The notes beneath the pieces are model-generated. The model was given only the letters and a program-made list of their open reading frames with translations. It did not search any database and was not told the origin of the DNA. A stretch of 64,000 nt of DNA from JBKHDT01 sp046541195 (lineage in GTDB: Bacteria > Pseudomonadota > Gammaproteobacteria > Halothiobacillales > Halothiobacillaceae), in NCBI GenBank assembly GCA_046541195.1, contig JBKHDT010000007.1, positions 1-64,000 of the forward strand, given 5' to 3'. Position numbers and translations under genes: made by a program. Below, in pieces: positions 8,939-16,975 of the stretch (the stretch's first letter is position 1; the number at the start of each line of letters is the position of its first letter).

Positions 8939-9304
8939 ACTTCTGATCCTCGGAACAGACCGGGCCGGCGCCCGGACGCGACGGGCCGGATCACCGGTAC
9001 CCGGTCAGACCCGGCCTGAGGCGGCGGCCTGCCGGCCAGGCCCGGTGGCCCGGCCCCGAATGAACGTCTGCAATGAATGCAGACCGGCTCTTTGAGGGCA
9101 TCCATGCCCTCGCGCACCCCGGCGCAAGTCAGTCGATCGCACCGCTCGGGCCGGGCATGAACGCACATCCGGCGAGGCCCGTCGGCCCAGGCGTTGCCGC
9201 GCGAGGCCATGAACGACTTCCTGCAGGGTTTTGCCAATCGACAAGGCCGGAATGAATGCATCGGGGGCTTTTGCCCTCAACCAGTCCGGCAGGCGTCAAC
9301 CGCG
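8939..9304. other. Non-coding intergenic region with dispersed repeat copy A
   Basis: Convergent gap of 366 bp between the TlpA-like gene and the PntB-like gene. No credible coding frame was seen. It contains small inverted repeats such as AGGGCATCCATGCCCT at 9095-9110 and GTCTGCAATGAATGCAGAC at about 9066-9084, and copy A of the repeat described separately. No poly-T intrinsic terminator is obvious. The hairpins may serve as transcription ends for the two converging genes. Confidence 0.5.
9066..9159 (-). repeat. Dispersed intergenic repeat, copy A
   Basis: Read on the minus strand, this copy begins CATGCCCGGCCC, continues GAGCGGTGCGATCGACTGAC and TTGCGCC, then has a hairpin with arms AGGGCA/TGCCCT and ends near GGTCTGC. 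The same order of blocks is found at 25193-25273 (plus strand), and the first block also at 33002-33053. Copies A and B are nearly identical over the first 39 bp. All copies are non-coding and lie between genes. Confidence 0.65.
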
Positions 9305-10150
9305 TCAGGGTGCCCCGCCCTCGGTACGCGACGCCCTGTGGCCAGCCTCCGTGTCCACCGACACGGGCGCCGGATCCGAGCGGAAAATCACGATGCCTCG
9401 CTGGAAGATCCAGGCCCCCGTGAAAGCCAGCAGCCCCAGCGCGATAAGAAACAGCGAGCCATGCACGTAACCCAGCATTGCCAGGGCGGCCCCGACAAAG
9501 CCGACATGCCGGGCCATCACGGCGGCCAGACCCTCGACCCGCACGCCCAGCGCGCTGAGCGCACCGAGCTCCAGGGTCAGCACCAGCATGAGCACCAGCG
9601 GGAAGGTTGCGTAGTCGGGCCAGACCACCGCCGCCAGACCCAGCGCGAGGGTGACCGCGAGAATCACCCATTGCACACGCTGCTGCATGGGCGTGGGCAC
9701 CGACTCGGGCAGGTGGTCAGTCAGGCGCAGCCAGACCATCAGCCCGGACGCGAAGGTCCACACGCCGAGGACCAGTCCAAGCACCGAGCTCAGGCGCGTG
9801 TCCCAGCCCTCGTTCGCCGCGTCGCCCTCGACCAGCCCCACCAGGCCCAGAAGCGCGATCGCAAGGCCCAGGCTTGCATTGATGAGCGCCACACCCGAGA
9901 GCACGCCGCGACGCCGGCCCGAAAACCACGGCGCCAGGGCCACACCCAGGACCACCATCGAAACGACCAGCAACGCATTGCGAAAGTCGTGGTGCCAGAG
10001 CACGGCGCCGACCATGCCGAGCATCGCGCCGAGCATCAGCAGCAGGCCGCCCATGCCGCCGCCGTGACGCTTGAGCAGGAACAGGCCGCCGAGCACGGCG
10101 ACCAGGCCGAACCATCCGAACAGGTCGAAGGCATTCATCTGCGGGGTCAT
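9305..10150 (-). CDS. PntB-like membrane protein lacking the NADP(H)-binding domain
   Basis: A very hydrophobic 281-residue protein with about eight or nine membrane segments. The order of segments aligns by eye with the membrane domain of transhydrogenase beta subunit (PntB). SSVLGLVLGVWTFASG corresponds to the PntB region EVFLGIFIGAVTFTGS, and the segment after ALINASLG corresponds to the region around the channel histidine. The roughly 180-residue NADP(H)-binding domain of PntB is absent, and the channel His and Asn positions appear to be Asn and His here. The start overlaps the stop of the upstream PntA-C-like gene (ATGA). Function unknown; remote homology only. Confidence 0.6.
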   Translation of the reverse strand: MTPQMNAFDLFGWFGLVAVLGGLFLLKRHGGGMGGLLLMLGAMLGMVGAVLWHHDFRNALLVVSMVVLGVALAPWFSGRRRGVLSGVALINASLGLAIALLGLVGLVEGDAANEGWDTRLSSVLGLVLGVWTFASGLMVWLRLTDHLPESVPTPMQQRVQWVILAVTLALGLAAVVWPDYATFPLVLMLVLTLELGALSALGVRVEGLAAVMARHVGFVGAALAMLGYVHGSLFLIALGLLAFTGAWIFQRGIVIFRSDPAPVSVDTEAGHRASRTEGGAP

Positions 10151-10455
10151 GCGGCCTCCTCATCTTCGCCGGTGCCGGCGCCGGGCCGACGGTCTGCCTC
10201 CATTTCGCGCCAGAGCAACACGAAAGCCGCCGTGGCCCCCTGCGCGCCGAACAGGACCGCCAGTGCCGCCAGCACCTGTCCGAATACGCCTTCGGCAGTG
10301 GCCAGGCCGTGCACCCCGGCCACCAGAACAAAGCTGGCCAGCACCGCGGAGACCAGGACGATCCGCGCCTTGCGCGGCCGGGCCCAGTGCTGAAAGAGCA
10401 CCAACCCCAGGCTGGCCGCGAGCACGATCACGTACAAAGCGTTCGTCAGTTCCAT
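10147..10455 (-). CDS. Small PntA-C-like membrane protein
   Basis: A 102-residue protein from ATG 10455 with three likely membrane helices: LYVIVLAASLGLVLF, a second at about 30-50 and a third at about 60-82. The C-terminal pattern VLFGAQGATAAFVLLWREM parallels the end of the small membrane subunit of transhydrogenase (PntAB), which ends IFGGFTVTQRML. Earlier starts (GTG 10467 or the frame from 10500) would add a polar stretch not seen in such proteins. It overlaps the PntB-like gene by 4 bp and follows trxB by about 100 bp. No NAD-binding subunit is encoded nearby. Confidence 0.55.
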   Translation of the reverse strand: MELTNALYVIVLAASLGLVLFQHWARPRKARIVLVSAVLASFVLVAGVHGLATAEGVFGQVLAALAVLFGAQGATAAFVLLWREMEADRRPGAGTGEDEEAA

Positions 10456-10551
10456 GTATTTACTCACTTGGTCCGCCCGGCCCGGTGCGCCTGTCGGCAC
10501 CTCGCCGGTCCGACCGCACCATGCCGCCCCCTAGGAGGCCCGAAGGCAGGA

Positions 10552-11520
10552 TCAGTCGTCTTTTTCGAGGTTTTCCAGGTAGTTCTTGGCATCCAGCGCC
10601 GCCATGCAGCCGGTGCCCGCCGAAGTGATGGCCTGCCGATAGACGTGATCCATCACGTCCCCGGCCGCGAACACTCCGGGTACGGACGTGGCAGTCGCAT
10701 TCCCCTCGGTCCCGCTTTTCACGCGGATGTACCCGCCGGCCATCTCCAGCTGCCCTTCGAACAGGCCGGTGTTGGGACTGTGCCCGATGGCGATGAACAC
10801 GCCATGCACGTCGAGGTCGCTCTTGCTGCCGTCGCGGGTATCGCGGATCCGCAGGCCGGTCACGCCGCTGTTGTCCCCAAGCACCTCGTCCACCTCGCTG
10901 AACCAGTGGATGGTGACATTGCCGCCGGCGTCATGGGACTTGGCATACAGGCGGTCGGAGAGAATCTCTTCGGCGCGGAAGCGATCCCGGCGATGCACCA
11001 CATGCACGTGGCCGGCCAGGTTCGACAGGTAAAGCGCCTCCTCGACGGCCGTGTTGCCGCCACCGACCACCGCGACGGTCTGTCCGCGATAGAAGAAACC
11101 GTCACAGGTCGCGCAGGCCGAGACGCCCTTGCCCTTGAACTTTTCCTCGGATTCCAGACCAAGGTACCGGGCGCTGGCGCCGGTGGCGATGATCAGGGCA
11201 TCGGCGGTGTAGCGGCCGGAGTCCCCCTCGAGCACGAAGGGACGGCTGGACAGGTCCGCCTTGTGGATATGATCGAAGACGACCTCGGTGTCGAAGCGCT
11301 CGGCATGGGCCTTCATCCGTTCCATCAGGCCCGGGCCGGTGAGCCCCTCGACGTCGCCCGGCCAGTTGTCGACCTCGGTGGTGGTGGTCAGCTGACCGCC
11401 CATCTGCAATCCGGTGATCAGCACCGGGTCAAGGTTGGCCCGGGCCGCGTAGACGGCCGCGGTGTAGCCGGCGGGCCCGGAACCGAGGATGAGAAGACGG
11501 CAGTGCTTGGTTTCGGCCAT
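10552..11520 (-). CDS. trxB: Thioredoxin reductase TrxB
   Basis: NADPH-dependent flavoenzyme that reduces cytosolic thioredoxin; 322 residues, the usual length. The FAD-binding GSGPAG lies at about 13-18, the redox-active pair is ACATCDG (about 137-143), and the NADPH-binding GGGNTA follows at about 155. The C-terminal FAD motif VPGVFAAGDVMD is intact. It is divergent from hemH across about 140 bp and is followed on its strand by the two PntAB/PntB-like genes, so an NADPH link between them is conceivable. Confidence 0.97.
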   Translation of the reverse strand: MAETKHCRLLILGSGPAGYTAAVYAARANLDPVLITGLQMGGQLTTTTEVDNWPGDVEGLTGPGLMERMKAHAERFDTEVVFDHIHKADLSSRPFVLEGDSGRYTADALIIATGASARYLGLESEEKFKGKGVSACATCDGFFYRGQTVAVVGGGNTAVEEALYLSNLAGHVHVVHRRDRFRAEEILSDRLYAKSHDAGGNVTIHWFSEVDEVLGDNSGVTGLRIRDTRDGSKSDLDVHGVFIAIGHSPNTGLFEGQLEMAGGYIRVKSGTEGNATATSVPGVFAAGDVMDHVYRQAITSAGTGCMAALDAKNYLENLEKDD

Positions 11521-11659
11521 GTCTGGAACAGCGCTCCCTGAGGCTTGAATGTAGAATGATCATAACGCGACAGGGGTCGTGGATGCCACGGGGCCATCAG
11601 CCCGCAGATCAGCGAAGACACGCGCCGAAACGATCCGAAACCACGAGGAACGAACCGAA

Positions 11660-12772
11660 ATGAAGTATCAAGGCGAACCGGAATACCAGCATGGCAGCCC
11701 CGAACGGGTCGGCATCCTGCTGCTCAACCTTGGCACGCCAGACGCCGCGGACACGCCCTCCCTGCGACGCTATCTCAAGCAGTTCCTGTCCGACCCCCGG
11801 GTCATCGAGCTGCCCAAATGGAAGTGGTGGCCGATCCTGAACCTGATCATCCTGAACACCCGGCCGAAGCGCTCGGCCGAGGCCTACCGGGAAGTGTGGG
11901 ACAGCGAGGGGCCGGGTGCGCCGCTGCTCAACATCGGCAGGCGGCAGGCGGCGGGCATCGAGGAGCGGCTGAAGGAACGCTTTGCCGGCCCGGTCAGCGT
12001 GGCGCTGGGGATGCGCTATGGCAACCCGTCGGTCGCCCACGCACTGGCCGAGCTGCGCGACGCGGGCGCGCGCCGCGTGCTGGTGCTGCCGCTGTATCCC
12101 CAGTATTCGGCGTCGACAACCGCCTCGACGTTTGATGCCGTGGTGGACGAACTGAAGACCTGGCGCTGGATTCCGGAGCTTCGGTTCATCAACCAGTACT
12201 ACCGGTACCCGGGTTACATCACGGCGCTCGCCAACTCCATCGAGGAACACTTCGCGGAACACGGCAAGCCGGACAAGCTTATTCTCAGCTATCACGGCGT
12301 ACCCAAGCGCTACCTGCTGGACGGCGATCCCTATCACTGCACCTGTCACGTGACGACCCGCCTGCTGGCCGACCGGCTCGGGCTGGCCGAGGGTGAATAC
12401 ATGACCACCTTCCAGTCGCGGTTCGGCCCCGAGGAATGGCTCAAGCCCTACACGGACGAGACGCTCAAATCGCTCCCGGGCCAGGGAATCAAGCATGTCG
12501 CGGTCGCCTGCCCCGGCTTCTCCGCCGACTGCCTGGAAACCATCGAGGAAATCGACGGCGAGAACCGCGAATACTTCGAGGAGGCCGGCGGCGAGACCTA
12601 CCACTACATCAAGGCGCTGAACGACCGGCCCGATCACCTGGACGCGCTGAGCGACCTGGTGGTCCGGCACGCGCAGGGCTGGTCCGAACTGGACGACTGG
12701 GACGAGGCGGCAGACCGCGAGGAACGTGAAACGGTACGTCGCAACGCGCTGGCCATGGGGTCGCCCCGGTGA
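11660..12772 (+). CDS. hemH: Ferrochelatase HemH
   Basis: Inserts Fe2+ into protoporphyrin IX, the last step of haem synthesis. The chosen ATG at 11660 is preceded by GAGGA at about ten bases and gives 370 residues, longer than E. coli HemH because of an acidic C-terminal tail (about 340-370). Visible signatures are VGILLLNLGTPDA at the N-terminus, the catalytic histidine in ILSYHGVP, and HVAVACPGFSADCLETIEEI. Its stop overlaps the GTG of the next gene (GTGA), implying coupled translation. Confidence 0.96.
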   Translation: MKYQGEPEYQHGSPERVGILLLNLGTPDAADTPSLRRYLKQFLSDPRVIELPKWKWWPILNLIILNTRPKRSAEAYREVWDSEGPGAPLLNIGRRQAAGIEERLKERFAGPVSVALGMRYGNPSVAHALAELRDAGARRVLVLPLYPQYSASTTASTFDAVVDELKTWRWIPELRFINQYYRYPGYITALANSIEEHFAEHGKPDKLILSYHGVPKRYLLDGDPYHCTCHVTTRLLADRLGLAEGEYMTTFQSRFGPEEWLKPYTDETLKSLPGQGIKHVAVACPGFSADCLETIEEIDGENREYFEEAGGETYHYIKALNDRPDHLDALSDLVVRHAQGWSELDDWDEAADREERETVRRNALAMGSPR

Positions 12773-13557
12773 CGGCGGGCATGACCTTGCCGACATTCGG
12801 GGCCCTCGTCATCGGAGACGAGATTCTCAGCGGCAGGCGTCAGGACCGGCATATCCCGGCGGTGATCGAGCGGCTCAATGCCCGCGGCCTGAGACTGGGC
12901 TGGGCCGCGATCATCGGCGACGACCCCTTGCAGATCACGACGGCCCTCAAGCACAGCATGCAGGCAGGAGACACGGTCTTCTGCTTCGGCGGCATCGGCG
13001 CCACGCCCGATGACCTGACGCGCGAGTGCGCCGCGGCCGCCGCCGAAGTGCCCCTGCAGCGTCATCCCGGCGCCGTCGCGGAGATCGAGGCACGCTTCGG
13101 CGAGCAGGCCTGGCCGCACCGCGTGCTGATGGCCGACCTGCCCGAGGGCGCCGAGCTGATTCCCAATCCCTTCAACCGGGTACCGGGCTTCTCGATCCGG
13201 CATCACTTCTTCATGCCGGGGTTTCCGCAGATGGCCCACTCGATGCTTGACTGGGTACTGGGCGAACCACTGCGTGCATACACCAACCCCGAACACGTGG
13301 AACTCGCCCTGATGGTGCATGATGCGACCGAGAGCGACCTGCTGGAACTGATGCGCCGCACCACCGAGAAATGGCCGGCATTGAAACTGTTCAGCCTGCC
13401 CATAATCCGGGAGGAGGGCCGGCTGCTGGAACTCGGGCTCAAGGGGCCTCGGGGCGTGGCGCAACCAGCCTTCGAGGAGCTCGAGCATACCCTCTGCAGC
13501 CTGGGACTGAACTGCCAGCGGCTCGAGGAGTCCGATCAGGCATCGAATCCAGACTGA
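12769..13557 (+). CDS. CinA-type molybdopterin-binding-domain protein (COG1058)
   Basis: A 262-residue protein with the MoCF-biosynthesis fold found in MoaB/Mog and the N-terminal half of CinA. FGALVIGDEILSGRRQD, DTVFCFGGIGATPDDLTRE and MPGFPQMAHSM are the family signatures. The C-terminal third (about 175-262) resembles the small domain after this fold in CinA-type proteins, but the nicotinamide-mononucleotide deamidase domain is absent. Substrate unknown. GTG 12769 overlaps the hemH stop; ATG 12781 is an alternative. Confidence 0.85.
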   Translation: MTAGMTLPTFGALVIGDEILSGRRQDRHIPAVIERLNARGLRLGWAAIIGDDPLQITTALKHSMQAGDTVFCFGGIGATPDDLTRECAAAAAEVPLQRHPGAVAEIEARFGEQAWPHRVLMADLPEGAELIPNPFNRVPGFSIRHHFFMPGFPQMAHSMLDWVLGEPLRAYTNPEHVELALMVHDATESDLLELMRRTTEKWPALKLFSLPIIREEGRLLELGLKGPRGVAQPAFEELEHTLCSLGLNCQRLEESDQASNPD

Positions 13558-13614
13558 GCGCTGCGCGCCGGCGCGCCCGACTTTCGCTGAATGATCCAGG
13601 GAGAAACCTTCCAG

Positions 13615-15048
13615 ATGCACAACCTGCTTTGCACAAGGGCCGGAAAAAAACCGGCCATGACCGTTCTGCTTGTCATGCTCGCCCTGTTCGTCGCAGTGCC
13701 TGTTGCGTCGGCAGATCGCGGCGAGGCACCCGACTACGTGGAGCTGATCGAGGAAACCGCCAACGCGGTGGTCAATATCCGTACCGCGACCGAACCGCAA
13801 CCGAGCATGGGCATGCCGCCCGGGATGCCGTTCCCCGAGGATTCCCCCTTTGGCGAGATGTTCCGGCACTTCTTCGGCCAGATGCCCGAGATGCAACCGC
13901 GCCAGCCTCGCCGGCCGGCGCAATCCCTGGGTTCCGGCTTCATCATCTCGAAGGATGGCTACATCCTCACCAACGCGCATGTCATCGACGGGGCCGACAC
14001 GATCACCGTCCGCCTGCAGGATCAGTCCGAGCACGAGGCCACGGTCGTCGGCCAGGACGTGCGGACCGATATCGCCCTGCTCAAGATCGAGGCAAGCGAC
14101 CTGCCCAGGGTGAAGATCGGCAATTCGCAGGATGTGCGCGTGGGCGAATGGGTGCTGGCAATCGGCTCCCCCTTCGGCCTCGACCACACCGCCACCCACG
14201 GAATCGTGTCCGCCATCGGCCGCAACCTGCCCAGCGAAAACTACGTGCCCTTTATCCAGACCGACGCGCCGGTCAACCCGGGCAACTCCGGCGGACCGCT
14301 GTTCAACGCCGAGGGCGAGGTCATCGGCATCAACTCGCAGATCTACACCCGCTCAGGCGGTTACATGGGCCTGTCATTCGCCATTCCGATCGACGTGGCC
14401 ATGAACGTGGTCGAGCAGCTTCGCGAGCACGGCGCGGTCACCCGCGGATACCTTGGGGTGCTGCTGCAGCCGGTGACCGCCGAACTGGCCGAATCCTTCG
14501 GGCTTGATCGCCCGCGCGGCGCGCTGATTGCCCAGGTGCAGCCGGACAGCCCCGCCGATACCAGTGGCATCCGGCCGGGCGACATCATCCTGCGCTATGC
14601 CGGCAAAAAGATCGATCAGTCCAGTCGACTGCCCTCGCTGGTCGGCGAGACCCGGGTCGGCGAGCGTGTCGAAGTCCAGCTTCTGCGCGACGGGCGTGAG
14701 CAAACCGTCACGGTCACCATCGGACGCCTGGAGGACGAGGAAACCGCCACCGCACCCGAGCAGCCAGGCAGAGAGAACAGTCTCGGCCTGACCCTCGAGC
14801 CACTCGACGAGCGCCAGCAGAGCGAGCTGGGCATCGCGCACGGGCTGGTCGTCCTGTCGGTGGCCGACGGACCCGCGGCACGGGCCGGGGTACAGCCCAA
14901 CGACATCCTGATGGATCTCAACAACCGGCCGCTTGAGACCGTCGCCGACCTCCAGAAGGCCATTGCCAAGGCACCGGAAGGCCGGCCGCTCGCGCTGCGG
15001 CTGCTGCGCGGCGGTCAGCCGATGTTCCTGGCCATACCGAAGGAGTGA
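13615..15048 (+). CDS. degP: Periplasmic serine protease/chaperone of the DegP (HtrA/MucD) family
   Basis: Envelope quality-control protease of 477 residues from ATG 13615, which has GGGAG upstream; an ATG 24 bp earlier lacks one. A signal peptide ends near ASA (about 34). The trypsin-like domain shows the triad His in TNAHVI, Asp in TDIALLKI and Ser in NPGNSGGPLF. Two PDZ domains follow (about 260-350 and 375-477). The Met/Pro-rich insert before the protease core (PSMGMPPGMPFPED) is typical of MucD/DegP proteins of this group. It begins 57 bp after the CinA-like gene. Confidence 0.95.
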   Translation: MHNLLCTRAGKKPAMTVLLVMLALFVAVPVASADRGEAPDYVELIEETANAVVNIRTATEPQPSMGMPPGMPFPEDSPFGEMFRHFFGQMPEMQPRQPRRPAQSLGSGFIISKDGYILTNAHVIDGADTITVRLQDQSEHEATVVGQDVRTDIALLKIEASDLPRVKIGNSQDVRVGEWVLAIGSPFGLDHTATHGIVSAIGRNLPSENYVPFIQTDAPVNPGNSGGPLFNAEGEVIGINSQIYTRSGGYMGLSFAIPIDVAMNVVEQLREHGAVTRGYLGVLLQPVTAELAESFGLDRPRGALIAQVQPDSPADTSGIRPGDIILRYAGKKIDQSSRLPSLVGETRVGERVEVQLLRDGREQTVTVTIGRLEDEETATAPEQPGRENSLGLTLEPLDERQQSELGIAHGLVVLSVADGPAARAGVQPNDILMDLNNRPLETVADLQKAIAKAPEGRPLALRLLRGGQPMFLAIPKE

Positions 15049-15142
15049 CTGGACTTTGGAGCGCGGCACCGGGGGACGACCAGGTCCACTCGACCGTGAT
15101 CCGACACGAGCACCCCGAACCGACCGCCTGCGGACTGGTCGT

Positions 15143-15169
15143 GAACTTTCCGACCATCGCACAGTCTTT
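15143..15169 (+). promoter_or_regulatory. Sigma-E-like promoter (GAACTT-N16-TCTTT)
   Basis: GAACTT at 15143-15148 and TCTTT at 15165-15169 are separated by 16 bp, matching the spacing and core of extracytoplasmic sigma-E promoters such as that of E. coli degP (GAACTT-N16-TCTGA). It lies 95 bp past the degP stop and points toward the terminator at 15275, not directly at xthA. Identified by motif only. Confidence 0.5.
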
Positions 15170-15174
15170 TAAAG

Positions 15175-15298
15175 GAACACGTCGGTGCAGCGCCCGCTGC
15201 AGGCTCCTGTGCCAAGCGGCCTGCGCCGACGCCCAAGCTGTCGTTGCAAGCTCCTCATGGACGACGACCTTTCAGGCCCCGGACGGGGCCTTTTTTTT
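15175..15298 (+). ncRNA. Candidate sigma-E-dependent small RNA
   Basis: Predicted transcript of about 125 nt starting near 15175, downstream of the sigma-E-like promoter, and ending in a Rho-independent terminator. The body has potential stems (GCAGCGCCCGCTGC around 15187-15200; AGGCTCCTGTGCC with a later partner) and no open frame of note. The size, promoter class and position next to a protease of the envelope-stress response are like sigma-E sRNAs such as RybB and MicA, though no sequence similarity to them is claimed. It may instead be only the degP 3' region. Confidence 0.4.
15275..15298 (+). terminator. Intrinsic terminator
   Basis: GGCCCC at 15275-15280 pairs with GGGGCC at 15285-15290 around a four-base loop and is followed by eight T residues. 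It would end the candidate small RNA and any read-through from degP. Confidence 0.85.
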
Positions 15299-15432
15299 GT
15301 TCCCTGCACCTTGCCGCGGTTAAAAAACTTCCTGGCATGGCATGATGCGCTGCACCCGGCCAGCGCGCAGAACGCCCGGCGCCAGCGCCGTTGGCGGGCA
15401 ACTCAATACCCAGGGAGGACAATGGCAACCCC

Positions 15433-16224
15433 ATGCGCGTGATCAGCTTTAATGCCAATGGCATCCGTTCGGCAGCGAAAAAAGGCTTTTTTGACTGGCT
15501 CGCCGGACAGGACGCCGACTTTGTCTGCATCCAGGAAACCAAGGCACAGGCCCGGCAGCTTGAAGACCCGCTTTTTTACCCGGCGGGCTACCACTGCATC
15601 TACGTCGACGCCGAGCGCAAGGGATACAGCGGCGTGGCGCTGTACAGCCGTGAAGAGCCGGACGCGGTGACCACCAGCCTGGGGCTGGAGGAGTTCGACC
15701 GGGAAGGGCGCTATGTGGAAATCCAGGTCGGAGCGCTCGCGCTGGCGTCACTCTACCTGCCGTCGGGCTCGGCGGGGGATCATCGCCAGGCTTCCAAGGA
15801 CCGGTTTCTCGAAGCCTACCTGCCGATGCTCCAGGAAAAGAAGGCCCAGGCCGGCGAGTTCATTCTCTGCGGAGACTGGAATATCGCCCACCGGGAGATC
15901 GACCTGAAAAACTGGCGCAGCAACCGCAAGAGCTCCGGTTTCCTGCCGCATGAACGCGCCTGGCTCGACCGGGTCTTCGACGACATCGGCCTGGTCGATG
16001 CGCACCGCGTGGTCGAACCGGACACGGAGGTCTACACCTGGTGGTCCAACCGCGCAAACGCCTGGGCCAACAATGTCGGCTGGCGAATCGACTACCAGAT
16101 CGTGACACCCGGCCTTGCCGACCGCGTAGCACGCGCGTGGGTCTACCGGGACGAAAAGTTCTCGGATCACGCCCCGCTGATCATCGACTACGCCCCCCGG
16201 CCGCAGGATGGCCAGCCGACCTGA
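15433..16224 (+). CDS. xthA: Exodeoxyribonuclease III / AP endonuclease
   Basis: ExoIII-type base-excision-repair nuclease with AP endonuclease and 3'-5' exonuclease roles; 263 residues from ATG 15433. The N-terminus MRVISFNANGIRSA is typical, followed by CIQETKAQ (metal-binding Glu), CGDWNIAHREIDLKNW and the C-terminal SDHAPLIIDY catalytic Asp-His. An earlier TTG in frame would add 14 unrelated residues and is rejected. It is preceded by its own intergenic region and followed by slyB after 135 bp. Confidence 0.95.
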   Translation: MRVISFNANGIRSAAKKGFFDWLAGQDADFVCIQETKAQARQLEDPLFYPAGYHCIYVDAERKGYSGVALYSREEPDAVTTSLGLEEFDREGRYVEIQVGALALASLYLPSGSAGDHRQASKDRFLEAYLPMLQEKKAQAGEFILCGDWNIAHREIDLKNWRSNRKSSGFLPHERAWLDRVFDDIGLVDAHRVVEPDTEVYTWWSNRANAWANNVGWRIDYQIVTPGLADRVARAWVYRDEKFSDHAPLIIDYAPRPQDGQPT

Positions 16225-16274
16225 CTGGGGCGGCACGCCCGGCCGACCGCCGGGCGGGACGCATTTCCCGAAGG

Positions 16275-16302
16275 TTACGAGCGGTCCCCGCTGGCCTATA
16301 AT
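16275..16302 (+). promoter_or_regulatory. Sigma-70-type promoter for slyB
   Basis: TTACGA at 16275-16280 and a perfect TATAAT at 16297-16302, spaced by 16 bp, lie 58 bp before the slyB start codon. The transcript would begin near 16309. Confidence 0.6.
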
Positions 16303-16359
16303 CGGCCGCAGGGTCCAGACCACCTCTGGGCCGAACCCTGACGCACGGAGTGGCAAACC

Positions 16360-16830
16360 ATGAACTGCAAATCAACCCGGTCCATGCAACTGGCGGTCGT
16401 GATCGCCGCAGCGGCCCTGCTGTCCGGCTGTGCCAGCAGCCTCTCCGGCGGCACCTACAATCGGGCGGATGCTCGCCAGGTGATGACCGTCGAATACGGC
16501 ACGGTGCAAAGCGTTCGCCCGGTACGCATCGAGGGCACCAGGACGCCGATCGGCGCAGGAGCCGGCGCACTCGCCGGGGGCATTCTGGGCAGCACCATCG
16601 GCGGGGGCACCGGTCGTGCACTGGCCACCGTCGGGGGTGCGGTCGCGGGGGGCATGGCCGGAGCGGCGATCGAGGAGGGCACCACGCGCCAGCAGGGGCT
16701 GGAAATCACCATCCGCCTTGACAGCGGACGGACGATTTCGGTGGTCCAGGCCGCCGACCAGGTGTTCAGCCCGGGAGAACGCGTTCACGTCACCATGGCG
16801 CGCAACGGCACCGCTCGGGTCAGCCGCTGA
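16360..16830 (+). CDS. slyB: SlyB/Pcp-like outer-membrane lipoprotein
   Basis: A 156-residue lipoprotein. The lipobox is LLSGC with Cys at about 25. A glycine-zipper two-helix region (about 68-105: GAGAGALAGGILGSTIGGG and GGAVAGGMAGAAIEEG) is followed by a small beta domain ending RVHVTMARNGTARVSR. This is the SlyB/Pcp (glycine zipper 2TM) layout; in enterics SlyB is part of the PhoP regulon and stabilises outer-membrane proteins. It has its own TATAAT promoter. Confidence 0.9.
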   Translation: MNCKSTRSMQLAVVIAAAALLSGCASSLSGGTYNRADARQVMTVEYGTVQSVRPVRIEGTRTPIGAGAGALAGGILGSTIGGGTGRALATVGGAVAGGMAGAAIEEGTTRQQGLEITIRLDSGRTISVVQAADQVFSPGERVHVTMARNGTARVSR

Positions 16831-16975
16831 ACAGGCTTCAGGTCACGCCGCCCGACGAGCCAGGCGCACCGGCAGCGCCCCCCGATGATGCCGGACCGGT
16901 ATCAAAAATGTCGGAGCACCCTCCCCGGGGGTGGCTCAACCCATTCAAAAGACATCAAAAAAGCAGGATCCACCC

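Larger units (their letters stand above)
15049..15432. other. Intergenic region between degP and xthA holding a candidate small RNA
   Basis: A 384-bp same-strand gap. It has no convincing coding frame. The left part holds a sigma-E-like promoter (15143-15169) and a strong intrinsic terminator (15275-15298), annotated separately. The right part (15300-15432) carries the xthA leader, with GGGAGG about 15 bases before its ATG. No repeat copy was found here. Confidence 0.6.

Noticed and set aside
12634..14199. Long open frame antisense to the CinA-like and degP genes
   Set aside because: No family resemblance and fully covered by two clear genes on the other strand.
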